64,000 nucleotides of DNA from Spirochaetales bacterium Spiro_10. Lineage in GTDB: Bacteria; Spirochaetota; Spirochaetia; Treponematales; Treponemataceae. The notes beneath the pieces were generated by a model. The model did no database searches. It saw only the letters and a list, made by a program, of their open reading frames with translations, and was not told where the DNA came from. The stretch covers positions 1-64,000 of the forward strand of contig LVBL01000014.1 in NCBI GenBank assembly GCA_001604405.1. Direction: 5' to 3'. Position numbers and translations under genes: made by a program. Below, one piece after another: positions 37,059 through 46,085 of this stretch (within the stretch, counting starts at the first letter, position 1; each line of letters opens with the position of its first letter).

Positions 37059-38666
37059 CTAGTTCCTCAACGTCCAGTTCTCGACCGACAGGAACGGGTT
37101 GTCGGTGGCTATCGCCACGTTCCCGAGGCCGCGCGTGTAAACGTCCTTCTCGAGCGAACACAGGTACATGGCCGGGGCGATCGCCGATATCCGCTCGTTG
37201 AGCGCGAGCGTCAGGTCCACCCACTGAGCGGTCACGACCTCGCGGTCCCAGCGGTCGAACAGGGCGTCGAGCTCGCGGTCGGACACGCCGGTGACGTTGA
37301 GATCGCCCTTGCTGCGGTACCATCGGCCCATGTCGGAATAGAGGTTGTCGAAGCCGTCGCAGTACACGAGCGCGAGCTCGTACGATTTTTCGTCGAAGAC
37401 CATGCGCTTGAACACCTGGTCGCCGGTCCGCTTCGCCTCGACCTCGAGCCCGATGGAGGCCATCTGCCGGACGATTCCCTCGGCCATCCTCGTGCCGAAC
37501 TCTCCCATCGAGTCGGGGTAAAGGAGGATCGCGGTCTGTCCCGCGATGCCGCCGGACCTCGAAAGGCGGCGCGCCTCGTCGGGATCGTACGGCAGGCGGT
37601 TAGGGATGCGCTCGTTCACGTATTCCGGAATGTTGCGCGTGAAGAGGTCGGAGGGAAACGGACCCGGGTTCAGCACGACGCCGACTTCCTGATCGGTGAT
37701 CGACGGCACGAGCGAGGGACGGTCCAGCGACATGGCGAGCGCCTTGCGCGCGTCGACGTTCGGGAAGGACTTGAGGTTCACGGCGACCTGGTAGAAGGCG
37801 TACGGAAGATACGAGTTGACGTCGACCTCGCTCATCTTGGCGACCTTGGAGCGGTCCATCGGTGAGGTCTCCAGAACGAGGTTGACGCGTCCCTTCCTGA
37901 GCTCGTTCATGCGTATAACCGGGTCGATCATCTTCTTTATCACGATGCCCGTCGCCTTCGGCACGCCCTTGAAGTAGGCGCCGTTGACCTCGAAGCCGAC
38001 CCATTTGCCGATTTCCCAGCCGGAAAGACGGTACGGTCCGGTTCCCACGGGCTCGACGGCGAAGTTGCGCTCGTTCTCGCCGGAACGCATGTTCGCGTCC
38101 ATCGCGCGGCCGCGATACGTCGACGGGATGATCTTGAAGGTAAGCACGGGATACGCGCGGAACTCCGGGATCGGATTCACGAACTCGATCTCCACCGTGC
38201 CCGAGTTGACGGCGCGGACGTCCTTGATGAATGACTCCAGATACGCCTTCTTCGGCGAGGCGTTCTTCTCGTCCATGTAGGCGTCGAAGGAATACACGAC
38301 GTCCTCGGCGACGACCGGGTTCCCGTCATGCCAGAAGGCCTGCCTGATGAGTACCGTATAGGTCTTCTTGTCCTTCGGGTTCTGCTCTATGCTCTCGGCG
38401 AGAGCGAGCTCCGGATACAGGGAGCCGGATTCCGCGTCGACCTCGAAGTTGACGAGCCCGTCGAACACGAGCTCGGAGGCGTTCATGCCCGACACGTTCT
38501 GCTCGAGAACGGGATTGAGCGAGTCCGGGAGGTTCGATACCGCCACAACGATGCCGCGCGGCTGGTTCTTCCATATTACGAGCGTCGCGACCGATCCCAG
38601 CACGACGGCGAGAACCGCCGCGCCGATGACGGCGTTTCGCCTGGTCAACAGATTCTTCTGATTCAT
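37059..38666 (-). CDS. Family 5 extracellular solute-binding protein
   Basis: SBP_bac_5 protein of 535 residues that should capture oligopeptides or a similar ligand for the ABC transporter encoded next. It has an N-terminal uncleaved-looking membrane segment (about 11-32, without a lipobox Cys), the family start LPDSLNPVLEQN, the IRQAFWHDGNPVVAEDVVYSFDAY motif at about 108-130, GTGPYRLSGW near 210, and the domain III end. The gene lies 4 nt after a lipoprotein gene, and its Shine-Dalgarno sequence is inside that gene's last codons, so the operon continues upstream. Confidence 0.92.
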   Translation of the reverse strand: MNQKNLLTRRNAVIGAAVLAVVLGSVATLVIWKNQPRGIVVAVSNLPDSLNPVLEQNVSGMNASELVFDGLVNFEVDAESGSLYPELALAESIEQNPKDKKTYTVLIRQAFWHDGNPVVAEDVVYSFDAYMDEKNASPKKAYLESFIKDVRAVNSGTVEIEFVNPIPEFRAYPVLTFKIIPSTYRGRAMDANMRSGENERNFAVEPVGTGPYRLSGWEIGKWVGFEVNGAYFKGVPKATGIVIKKMIDPVIRMNELRKGRVNLVLETSPMDRSKVAKMSEVDVNSYLPYAFYQVAVNLKSFPNVDARKALAMSLDRPSLVPSITDQEVGVVLNPGPFPSDLFTRNIPEYVNERIPNRLPYDPDEARRLSRSGGIAGQTAILLYPDSMGEFGTRMAEGIVRQMASIGLEVEAKRTGDQVFKRMVFDEKSYELALVYCDGFDNLYSDMGRWYRSKGDLNVTGVSDRELDALFDRWDREVVTAQWVDLTLALNERISAIAPAMYLCSLEKDVYTRGLGNVAIATDNPFLSVENWTLRN

Positions 38667-38670
38667 CTTC

Positions 38671-40134
38671 CTACCTCATCCTCATGATAAACGAACTGTA
38701 TACGACGGCCTCGCCCTCGTACTCCGCGGTCTTGCCCGGCTGTATCTCGAAGAAGTACTTGTTCGTCGGGAGCTGTCCGCCCGCGTTGAGCACGGGCCAG
38801 GAATTCCCGACCTTGTAATTGCGGTTGACCAAATCGCCCATCTTGTTTTTTTCGATGAGCTTTCCCGATTTGGTGTTCTCGCCGAACACGCGAACGACGC
38901 GCGAGTCCTTCATGGTAATGACGAGATCGTTCATCTCGCCGCGCGGGATCGATACCATCCCCCACCAGTACTCCTCTTTCTTCGCCTTCTTGGCGGAGAA
39001 TACGGCGGGGCGGCTTTTCTTTCCCTCGTCGCCCGTCGAGGGCGCGGGGTTGAAAAGGCCGATCATCACGGGCATGACGACCTTGCCGCGGCTCGCTATC
39101 TCCTTCGCGGTCCGGATCTCGTTGTTGATTTGCGCTATTTTCAAATCCAGGTCGCGTTTCTGCCCGTCGACCTCGTCGAGCACGTCTTTCCCGATGCTCT
39201 CCGGGTAGTTTCCCGCGAAGGCTATCATCTCCTTGTGGACCGAGTCGATGTTTGCCTTGACCGATTCCTGGTGCGCGAGCAGTTCCTCGAGGCTCATGGC
39301 CCCTTCCTTTCCCTTCTCGGGCACGCGGGCGAATTCCTCGCCGATGCGGTCCTTGTAATGGTAGGCCTGCGCGCGTATCGCCGCGTCGCGCTCGACGGAG
39401 ACGGTCTGCGTCTCCCGGCGAAGGATTTTCTTCTCCGCGGCGACTCCCGTTCCCGACGCGACGCCCGCGGAAGCGGACTCCGAGGCGAGCGCGGACTCCG
39501 CCTTTTTGTACGCCTCGAGAGACGAGTCGAATGCCGCGAGTCGGGCCGCGAAATCCTCCGTCGACCGGCCTTCCTGCGCGAGCGCTTCGGCCTTCGCGGC
39601 GCGTGCGCGCGAGGCGCTCACGATCTCGGCCTCCTTGAGAAGGACGGCGATTCCCTCGGTCTCGCCGTAGGCCTTGACCGACTTCCTGCCGATATCGCGC
39701 GCGCGGACCGCGTTACCGCCCGCGAGCAGGGCGCGCATGCGCCCCTCGGAAAGGGCCGCGCCGTCCTTCCGCACGCCGCCGGGCAGGGTCAGCCGCTCGT
39801 CGAGCGAGGCAAAGGAGGAGAGGGCTTTCTCGCACGCGGCAAGAAGTTTCGCCTCCGACTGTTTTCCGCCGTTCGTCGCCCCGGAAAGGGCGTCCTCCCC
39901 GGCCTTGTACGACTCGATGTAATCGAGATGTCTCTTGCGCGCCTTGGGATCCCCGATGTCGGACCAGTATCCGCGCGCCGCTTCGGGGTTCCGCTTGTTC
40001 CAGGCCTCTATACCCTTCTCGATGTTCCGCTCGTCGGGGCTTCCGCCCTTTCCGGTCGTCGCGCACGACGTCAGCGCGACGACGACCGCGACGGCCAAAC
40101 ACACCACCTTCGTATATTTTCGAGCATTCATCAT
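38671..40134 (-). CDS. Helical lipoprotein of unknown function
   Basis: A 487-residue lipoprotein (lipobox LTSC at about residues 21-24). Residues 35-330 are mostly helical, with tetratricopeptide-like spacing early (EKGIEAWNKRNPEAARGYWSDIG) and coiled-coil-like stretches around 180-330; the last 110 residues are beta-rich (YWWGMVSIPRG, VVYSSFIMRMR). No family recognised. ATGATG start: the first ATG overlaps the stop of the upstream gene (ATGA), with GGAGG just before. Operon position between a pseudo-FGE lipoprotein and a peptide ABC transporter suggests envelope work or substrate delivery (inference). Confidence 0.75.
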   Translation of the reverse strand: MMNARKYTKVVCLAVAVVVALTSCATTGKGGSPDERNIEKGIEAWNKRNPEAARGYWSDIGDPKARKRHLDYIESYKAGEDALSGATNGGKQSEAKLLAACEKALSSFASLDERLTLPGGVRKDGAALSEGRMRALLAGGNAVRARDIGRKSVKAYGETEGIAVLLKEAEIVSASRARAAKAEALAQEGRSTEDFAARLAAFDSSLEAYKKAESALASESASAGVASGTGVAAEKKILRRETQTVSVERDAAIRAQAYHYKDRIGEEFARVPEKGKEGAMSLEELLAHQESVKANIDSVHKEMIAFAGNYPESIGKDVLDEVDGQKRDLDLKIAQINNEIRTAKEIASRGKVVMPVMIGLFNPAPSTGDEGKKSRPAVFSAKKAKKEEYWWGMVSIPRGEMNDLVITMKDSRVVRVFGENTKSGKLIEKNKMGDLVNRNYKVGNSWPVLNAGGQLPTNKYFFEIQPGKTAEYEGEAVVYSSFIMRMR

Positions 40135-41729
40135 TTGACCTCCATCACGACGCGGAATCCGACGTCCGCGTATGTCTTGGCGGGATCGGTCTCCCGCCTG
40201 TTTGAAATTCTCACATCATTCGGTCCTTCCATCCATGATCCCCCCTTCGCCATCTGCGGCTCTCCCGCGGGAGACGCCACGAGTTCCCATACGTTGCCCG
40301 CCATGTCCTGCATGCCCCAGGGATTCGCGCCGTCGGGAAACGACCCGACGGGAGAGGGACGCTTGAACTTTCCGTTACCGCGGCAATTGGCTCGGCTCCC
40401 GTCGGACGCGCTCTCGTCTCCCCAGGGGAAGGCCACGTTGCGACCGGCCTTCGCGGCCTTTTCCCACTCGGCCTCGGATGGGAGCCTCACCGCCGACCCG
40501 ACCACGCCGGAAAGCCAGGAGGCGAAGGCCTCGGCGTCGGCGCGCGTGATTCCGACGACCGGCTGGTCCGCCAAAGTATACTCCGGGTTGTCGAAAAAAT
40601 CCGGAGCGACGGCGTATCCGGTCGCGTCAAGGAACATCCTGTACTGGGCGTTCGTCACGGGTCCCGCTGCGATTTCGTAGGCCCCGGTTTCCGCGGCGCG
40701 CGCGGCCTCGCGTTTCGGGGCCCGTTTGTCGCCGGGCACCGCGCCCATGGTGAACGATCCGGACTCCACGCGGACGAAGGGGCCGAAACGGTCCGAGAGA
40801 GAGTCGCCTATGACGAAGGTCGCTTCCGCGGAAAGCCGCTCGTCGACCGTCGAGAGCCGGGTCGCGGTGCGCCGAGCGTCGGCGCTCGCGCCGTCGGCGA
40901 AGGCGGCGGTAACGCGAAGCGTCACCGACGGGGACTCGGCGCCTTCGACCGCGGGAACGCGGAAAAGAACGGTACCGCGCGCGTCGGTTCGCGCGACGGC
41001 GGTTTTCGCCCCGACGTCGGTCCCGTCACGGGACCAGAGCGCGGCGAGGGGAACGCCCGCGAGGACGGCCCCCGAAGCGTCGGTAAGCGTCGCGGTCACG
41101 GTAGAGTCGGCGGAGAGAATGCCGTTCGACGGAGAGAGCGCGAGCGACAGGGCCGCCGTCTGTTCCGCGAGGGACTCGACGATCGCGTCCGACAGAATTT
41201 CGGTCTTGCCATCTTCGACGGTCAGCACCGCGTCTACTCCCGCTATCTCGAGACGGGAGAGGGCCGCCGCCGCGGCCGCGACGCGGTCCGCGTAGGGGCG
41301 CGAGTCCGAAACGCGCGCGAGCGCCGGCGCCAGTTCCTTCCGGAGGGACGCCTCCCTGCCCGCCTCGAACTTCTCCCAATCCTCCTCGCGTACGCGGAGT
41401 GTCACGCTCGAGGAGTCCGCGCCCTTCAGCTCGGCGACGCGCTTTGTCTCGAGGGGAATCCCGCGCGCGGTCTCCAGGGTCACGGCGACGCGGCGCGACT
41501 CGCCCGACCGCTTTCGCATGGAGGCCTCGAGACCGTTCGCGATCAAGTCGCGCTTCGCTTCCAGCTCGGCCTCCTCGGGAGATCCTCCTTTTCCGTACCC
41601 GTACAGGTACCCGTCTTCCTGCTTGACCCTCTCGGGATCAACCGAGGAACAGGACTGCAGGGCAAACGCCACGATGCATGACGCCATGGCGAACCAGGCG
41701 CGGGATTTTCTCTTCAACGTTCTATTCAT
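40131..41729 (-). CDS. Lipoprotein with LPP20-like, Ig-like and pseudo-FGE domains
   Basis: A 532-residue lipoprotein (Cys of LQSCSS near residue 23). The N-terminal part (about 30-150) resembles LPP20-type lipoproteins (GYGKGGSPEEAELEAKRDLIANGL). An Ig-like domain follows (about 205-300; TATLTDASGAVLAGVPL). The C-terminal 200 residues are a formylglycine-generating-enzyme/SUMF1-like fold (SGSFTMGAVPGDKR, PVTNAQYRMFLDATGY, RLPSEAEWEKAAKAG, GMQDMAGNVWELV). The late FGE segment reads GGSWMEGPNDVRISNR, without the two catalytic cysteines, so it is probably structural or ligand-binding. The start at 41729 has GGAG 7 nt upstream. First gene of a six-gene operon. Confidence 0.82.
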   Translation of the reverse strand: MNRTLKRKSRAWFAMASCIVAFALQSCSSVDPERVKQEDGYLYGYGKGGSPEEAELEAKRDLIANGLEASMRKRSGESRRVAVTLETARGIPLETKRVAELKGADSSSVTLRVREEDWEKFEAGREASLRKELAPALARVSDSRPYADRVAAAAAALSRLEIAGVDAVLTVEDGKTEILSDAIVESLAEQTAALSLALSPSNGILSADSTVTATLTDASGAVLAGVPLAALWSRDGTDVGAKTAVARTDARGTVLFRVPAVEGAESPSVTLRVTAAFADGASADARRTATRLSTVDERLSAEATFVIGDSLSDRFGPFVRVESGSFTMGAVPGDKRAPKREAARAAETGAYEIAAGPVTNAQYRMFLDATGYAVAPDFFDNPEYTLADQPVVGITRADAEAFASWLSGVVGSAVRLPSEAEWEKAAKAGRNVAFPWGDESASDGSRANCRGNGKFKRPSPVGSFPDGANPWGMQDMAGNVWELVASPAGEPQMAKGGSWMEGPNDVRISNRRETDPAKTYADVGFRVVMEVK

Positions 41730-42020
41730 ACACACACTCCATGCTTCGTTTTCTAAAGCGACCGGCGACGCCGGTCCATTCGCAAACGCTCCGACCGCGG
41801 ACATTCTCGCGGTATTGGAGATTCTGGCGAGAGGTCGCGCCGGGTATCGCCCGGGCGGGATCCGTCCCGTCTTCCTGCATGAGTGTAGACGCGAAATGTC
41901 AACGAAACTTCCCGGGTTTGTCAAGATTTCGCAAAGAATCGCGCGACTCGTCCCGGGCGGGATGGCGCATCGGGCGAAAAACGGCTAGAAATAAAACGCG
42001 AAAGATGTACACTGGTATCG
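41730..42020. promoter_or_regulatory. Divergent intergenic region
   Basis: A 291-nt region between the pseudo-FGE operon and the YD-like gene. It holds a 7-bp perfect hairpin (41760-41776; GACCGGC/GCCGGTC), a minus-strand TTGACA at 41896-41902 with no well-spaced -10 box, and TACACT at 42008-42013 which ends 7 nt before the YD-like gene. No RNA gene was recognised. Confidence 0.5.
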
Positions 42021-42899
42021 ATGTATCGCGTAACGGGTTTCGTATTCGCACTATTACTGCTTCAGCGTGCGGCAGCCGATCCGCTCGACTCCCCGCTTCC
42101 CGAAAGCCTTTCCGGCGGATTGCGCGGGAAGGTTTCCCAGTTCATGGAGTTCGAGCGGGACCAGCGCTCGCTTCTCGTGCTCAAGCGGAGCGTCGTCTTC
42201 GGGCGCGACGGAAAACCCTCGGCCGAGCGGAACTACGGTGCTTCCGGCGAACTGACCGGGGAGACGCGATTCTCGTACTCGAAGGACGGACGGCTTTCCG
42301 AGATCAAGGGCACGGACTCCGCCGGCCGACTAACCTGGCGGTACTCGTACGCGTACGACGACGGGGGCAGGCCGATCGCGGAATCCGCCTTCGATTCCTC
42401 CGGGGGGCTCGAGGGACGCGTCACCTATTCGTACGACGGCAAGGGACGCCTGTCCGGAAAAACCCGGTCCGACAAGGCCGGAAACCCGAACCTGCAGGAC
42501 ACCTTTCAGTACGACGAGAAGTCGCGGCTCGTCGCGCGGCTCACGCTCTACTCGGACGGAAAGCTTCTCAAACGCGTCATGTATTTTTACGACGCCCACG
42601 GGCGCGCGGCCGTCGAGGAACGCTATGACGCGAACGGGCTCTACGAGCGGGAGGAATACGCCTACGGCGCGGACGGACACCTCTCGTCGAGCAAGACCTT
42701 CGCGGCGAGCGGCGCCCTGAAGCGGCGCGTGAAAAGGACGAGCGGAAGCGACGGAAGAATAATAGAGGAAAGCGTCTTCGGCAACGACGGCGCCCTCCGT
42801 TCGCGCACGGAGTACCAGTACGACGAGAACGGAAACTGGGTAAGCCGGCACGATACGGGAGGAAGCTTCGTGTTCAGGGAATACATCTACTCGGATTGA
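42021..42899 (+). CDS. Secreted YD-like repeat protein
   Basis: A 292-residue exported protein. Signal peptide with cleavage near RAAA-D (residue 19-20). From about residue 60 to the end there are about ten repeats of 20-22 residues of the form YxYDxxGRLxxExxxD/S, as in YD/RHS and MORN-like repeats, which build a flat beta sheet or spiral. No polymorphic toxin tail, so it is not a full RHS protein; perhaps a surface or carbohydrate-binding repeat protein. Leaderless-type start: TACACT ends 7 nt before the ATG. It is followed after 10 nt by a two-component system, perhaps in one unit. Confidence 0.78.
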   Translation: MYRVTGFVFALLLLQRAAADPLDSPLPESLSGGLRGKVSQFMEFERDQRSLLVLKRSVVFGRDGKPSAERNYGASGELTGETRFSYSKDGRLSEIKGTDSAGRLTWRYSYAYDDGGRPIAESAFDSSGGLEGRVTYSYDGKGRLSGKTRSDKAGNPNLQDTFQYDEKSRLVARLTLYSDGKLLKRVMYFYDAHGRAAVEERYDANGLYEREEYAYGADGHLSSSKTFAASGALKRRVKRTSGSDGRIIEESVFGNDGALRSRTEYQYDENGNWVSRHDTGGSFVFREYIYSD

Positions 42900-42909
42900 G
42901 GTTTTTGCC

Positions 42910-43614
42910 ATGGCGTGCATAGTGCTCGTTGAGGATAACGCGTTTATCAGGGAAGCGGCCGCTGGGTACCTCCAGCTGGACGGACACAAGATACTCGAAT
43001 TCGACTGCGTCAAGGACGTCGTCGAGACGGTACGCCGCGGCGTCGTCGATCTCGCGATCCTCGACATCATGCTTCCCGACGGGAACGGTTTCAACCTGGC
43101 GAAATCCATCAAGGAGATCGCGGACATACCGCTCATCTTCCTTACCGCGAAGTCATCCGAGTCTGACCGGATACTCGGGTTCGAGCTCGGCGCCGACGAC
43201 TACGTCGTCAAGCCGTTCTCGCCGAAGGAACTCGCGCTCAGGGTACAGGCCCTGCTCAAGCGCTACGCGCAGGCGACGCGCCAGGGAGGCGACGCGTGCT
43301 CCTGGACGCTTGACGGGAACATCCTCGAGCTCGACTCCGCCTCGCACCGCCTCTCGGTAAACTCGGAAGAGCTCTACCTGACCGGCGCCGAATGGAAGAT
43401 ACTCGAGTACCTCGCGGGACAGGAGGGACTCGTCGTCTCCCGGGAACGGCTTCTCTCCGAGTGCCTGAACTACTTTTTCGAGGGCTCCGAGAGGACGATC
43501 GACACGCACATCGCGAACCTGCGCGCGAAACTCGGATCGTCCGTCTGGATCGAGACGGTCCGGGGATACGGCTACCGTTTCGCCGGCGCCCGGAACCGAA
43601 GCGATGCGACGTAG
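42910..43614 (+). CDS. OmpR-family response regulator
   Basis: DNA-binding response regulator, 234 residues. The receiver domain (1-120) has acidic residues in LVEDN (7-9), phosphoacceptor Asp52 in LDIMLPD, Thr in FLTAKSS and Lys in VVKPFSP. A winged-helix domain (about 135-230) follows with the end pattern RTIDTHIANLRAKLG..IETVRGYGYRF. It should control genes on phosphorylation by the kinase encoded next, whose start lies 11 nt inside this gene. Confidence 0.95.
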   Translation: MACIVLVEDNAFIREAAAGYLQLDGHKILEFDCVKDVVETVRRGVVDLAILDIMLPDGNGFNLAKSIKEIADIPLIFLTAKSSESDRILGFELGADDYVVKPFSPKELALRVQALLKRYAQATRQGGDACSWTLDGNILELDSASHRLSVNSEELYLTGAEWKILEYLAGQEGLVVSRERLLSECLNYFFEGSERTIDTHIANLRAKLGSSVWIETVRGYGYRFAGARNRSDAT

Positions 43615-44980
43615 ACTGCTCCTGCCCAGGGGCATATTCGCCAAGGTCTTTTCCGGCCTCCTCGCCTCCTCGCTCGTCGTGCTCGTCGTCATGTCCTTCA
43701 TGACCGGTTTCGCGATCAAGGCCTCGATCATGAACTGGAACAGGGAAAAGAAGGAAGACCTCGAGGCGGTCCTCGTTCCGATGATCGCGAAGGCGCACCG
43801 CCTCAACGGCGGATTCACGGAGTCGGCGCTCGAGGCATCCCTTCTCCCGTACATGACCGATTCCCTCTTCGTATACGTGTTCGACGACCGCAAACAGCCC
43901 GTTCTCCTCATCGAACAGGGCAGGCGCATGAGCGTGCAGGACCTGCGCGACGAGGGACGCGCGCCGCAATCCCTGCTCAACCGCAACCCGCCGCTCGCCA
44001 TCAAGGACGGCTCGAGGGTGATAGCGTATCTCTCCGTGGACAGCGCGGACTTCCTGGCCTACAAGGCGAACCGCCAGTTCGTCGACACGATGCGCGAGGC
44101 CATCACCGTGGGCATCCTCATCGCGGTCGGGCTCACGCTCGCCGTCTCGCTCGTTTTCTCAACCTCGTTCTCGAACGAGACGAAGGCGCTCGCGTCGGGA
44201 ATCGTCTCTATTAGCGAGGGCGAGCGGGACGTATCCTTCCCGAAGTCGGGAACGAGCGAGCTCGCGAGCATCGCGCGATCCGCAGAGACGCTCCAGAGGC
44301 GTCTCGATCGCGAGGAGCGATTGCGCAGGCAGTGGATGCAGGACATCTCGCACGACCTGAGGACGCCGATCGCGGCGATAAAGAGCCAGTTCGAGGCGAT
44401 GGTGGACGGGGTTCTCGAGACGAGCGCGAAACGGCTCGAACGCCTGCTATCGGAGCTCAACCACGTCGAGGCGCTCGTGCGGAACCTTCAGGAGCTGAGC
44501 AGGTACGAGTCGCCCGAGATGACGATCAAACGCGAGGCGATAGCCTCGCGCGACTTCGTCGACAACATCAGGGAACGCTTCCTCTTTCTGTGCGGGCAGG
44601 CGGGCATATCGCTCGAATGCTCAGGCGAGGACGTCGTCGTCTCGATGGACGAGCTTCTCATGCAGCGGTGCGTTTCCAACATCGCGCAAAACGCCCTTCA
44701 GCACACGGAGCGCGGGGGCGCCATCCGCGTGATTCTCTCGACCGACTACAGCGACATCCGCATCACGATCGAAAACACGGGACATATCCCGAAGGCAGAC
44801 ATAGACCGAATGTTCGACAGGATGTACCGCGGCAACTCGGCGCGGCCCGAAGGAGGCTTCGGCCTCGGCCTTTCGATCGCGAAGGCGATCATGGACTTGC
44901 ACGGCGGCTCCATCGCGGCCGAGAACACCGGAAATCTCGCCCGGTTCACGCTCGTGCTTCCGCAGGCCCGGCTTTCCTGA
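43604..44980 (+). CDS. Two-component sensor histidine kinase
   Basis: Membrane histidine kinase, 458 residues. First membrane helix about 14-38, a periplasmic sensor part of roughly 125 residues, a second helix at about 165-187, then a HAMP-like linker. HisKA domain with phosphoacceptor His250 in DISHDLRTP; N box QNALQHTERG, G boxes in ENTGHI and GGFGLGLSIAKAI. Partner of the OmpR-type regulator that it overlaps. The signal is unknown; the sensor part has no recognisable domain. Downstream is a 24-nt tandem repeat, then a convergent LacI-type gene. Confidence 0.94.
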   Translation: MRRRLLLPRGIFAKVFSGLLASSLVVLVVMSFMTGFAIKASIMNWNREKKEDLEAVLVPMIAKAHRLNGGFTESALEASLLPYMTDSLFVYVFDDRKQPVLLIEQGRRMSVQDLRDEGRAPQSLLNRNPPLAIKDGSRVIAYLSVDSADFLAYKANRQFVDTMREAITVGILIAVGLTLAVSLVFSTSFSNETKALASGIVSISEGERDVSFPKSGTSELASIARSAETLQRRLDREERLRRQWMQDISHDLRTPIAAIKSQFEAMVDGVLETSAKRLERLLSELNHVEALVRNLQELSRYESPEMTIKREAIASRDFVDNIRERFLFLCGQAGISLECSGEDVVVSMDELLMQRCVSNIAQNALQHTERGGAIRVILSTDYSDIRITIENTGHIPKADIDRMFDRMYRGNSARPEGGFGLGLSIAKAIMDLHGGSIAAENTGNLARFTLVLPQARLS

Positions 44981-45012
44981 TCAGCCGCCTTGGGCGCCTC
45001 AGGCGATTCGTC

Positions 45013-45084
45013 GCGTCACAGGTCAGGCGCTCCCGCGCGTCACAGGTCAGGCGCTCCCGCGCGTCACAGGTCAGGCGCTCCCGC
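45013..45084. repeat. Three perfect 24-nt tandem repeats at convergent gene ends
   Basis: Units 45013-45036, 45037-45060 and 45061-45084 are identical (GCGTCACAGGTCAGGCGCTC plus CCGC), with a short fourth remnant after. The last unit contains the stop codon of the convergent LacI-type gene (45071-45073), so the array has grown at that gene's 3' end. Confidence 0.95.
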
Positions 45085-46075
45085 GCGTCACGAGCTCGGG
45101 CATGATGACGAGGTCCTTGCCCTTGCCGTTCACGGCGGATTCGAGCGCGAGGACGAGGGCTCCCGCCCCGGCGATCATGAGCCGCTGGCGTATCGTCGTC
45201 AGGCCCGGCTGGACGAGGCGCGCGACGGGTAGGTCGTCGTATCCCATTACCGCGATATCCTCCGGCACGCGGAGGCCCGCCTCGCGGGCGGCGTTGATGA
45301 GGCCGATCGCGCTCATGTCGCCAGTCGCGCAGAGAATGGCGTCGGGCAGCCGGCCGATGGAGGCGAAATGCCTGAACCCCGCGATCCCGTCCTCGGTGTC
45401 GAAGTCGGCGGTTTCGAAGACGAGAGACTCGTCGAGTTCAAGTCCGACACGCCGGACGGCGTTGACGTAGCCGAGGAGGCGCTCGGCCGGAACGGCGGCC
45501 TTGTCCCTGCCGCTCGTCGGTCCGTTCAGGAGCGCGATCCTGCGGTATCCGCGCTGGTACAGGTAGTTCACCGCTATGGACATGCCCTTCTGGTTTTCGA
45601 GAAGCACCGACTGTCCGCCGGGAACGCTCGTCTGCATGAGCACAAGCGGCTTTCCGACGTGCGCGTAGGTCTCCACGATCTCGCGCGAGGGCGAGAGGTT
45701 CATCGTGATGACCGCCGAAACCATGTTGAACCGGAGCAGGGTCGAGAGCAGGTCTTCGCGAAGCGCGGGCGAATGCCGGGTCGGAAAGACCACGGTCGTC
45801 GCGTCGAGACCGAGCGCGGAGAGCACGCGGTCGACGCCCTTGAAGGCCTCGGCGTCCGACGCCGAATCGAAGCCGAACGTCAGAACCGCGATGGCGGTGC
45901 TTTGCTTGCCGGTTTTCCATTGCGCGAAGGTGTCGAGATACCCCGTCTTCCTGATCGTTTCCATAACGAAGCGGACGACCTCGGGCTCGAGGGACGAGGG
46001 GCTGATGAGCCCTTCAAGGATCGTCTCGCACGAGAGGGAGGCCTCCCGCGCGACGTCGTGGATCGAAACCGCCAT
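45071..46075 (-). CDS. LacI-family transcriptional regulator, atypical
   Basis: A 334-residue LacI/GalR regulator: N-terminal helix-turn-helix (SIHDVAREASLSCETILEGL, residues 4-23) and a periplasmic-binding-like effector domain from about residue 60, with typical endings (PDAILCATGDMSAIG, VMGYDDLPVARLVQPGLTTIRQ). The HTH and hinge are divergent: the usual ATVSRVLN is replaced by ETILEGL, and the hinge helix N-x-x-A-R-x-L is absent (DTFAQWKTGKQ). DNA binding could be altered. It follows the ACT gene by 10 nt in the same direction and may be read through. Confidence 0.85.
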   Translation of the reverse strand: MAVSIHDVAREASLSCETILEGLISPSSLEPEVVRFVMETIRKTGYLDTFAQWKTGKQSTAIAVLTFGFDSASDAEAFKGVDRVLSALGLDATTVVFPTRHSPALREDLLSTLLRFNMVSAVITMNLSPSREIVETYAHVGKPLVLMQTSVPGGQSVLLENQKGMSIAVNYLYQRGYRRIALLNGPTSGRDKAAVPAERLLGYVNAVRRVGLELDESLVFETADFDTEDGIAGFRHFASIGRLPDAILCATGDMSAIGLINAAREAGLRVPEDIAVMGYDDLPVARLVQPGLTTIRQRLMIAGAGALVLALESAVNGKGKDLVIMPELVTRGSA

Positions 46076-46085
46076 GGGCCCCGTC

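Noticed and set aside
40131-40800. Active formylglycine-generating (sulfatase-maturing) enzyme
   Set aside because: The fold matches but the two catalytic cysteines are absent in the late GGSW segment.
41888-41902. Promoter with minus-strand TTGACA and TACACT near 41.9 kb
   Set aside because: The spacer between the hexamers is only 9 bp, too short for a sigma70 promoter.
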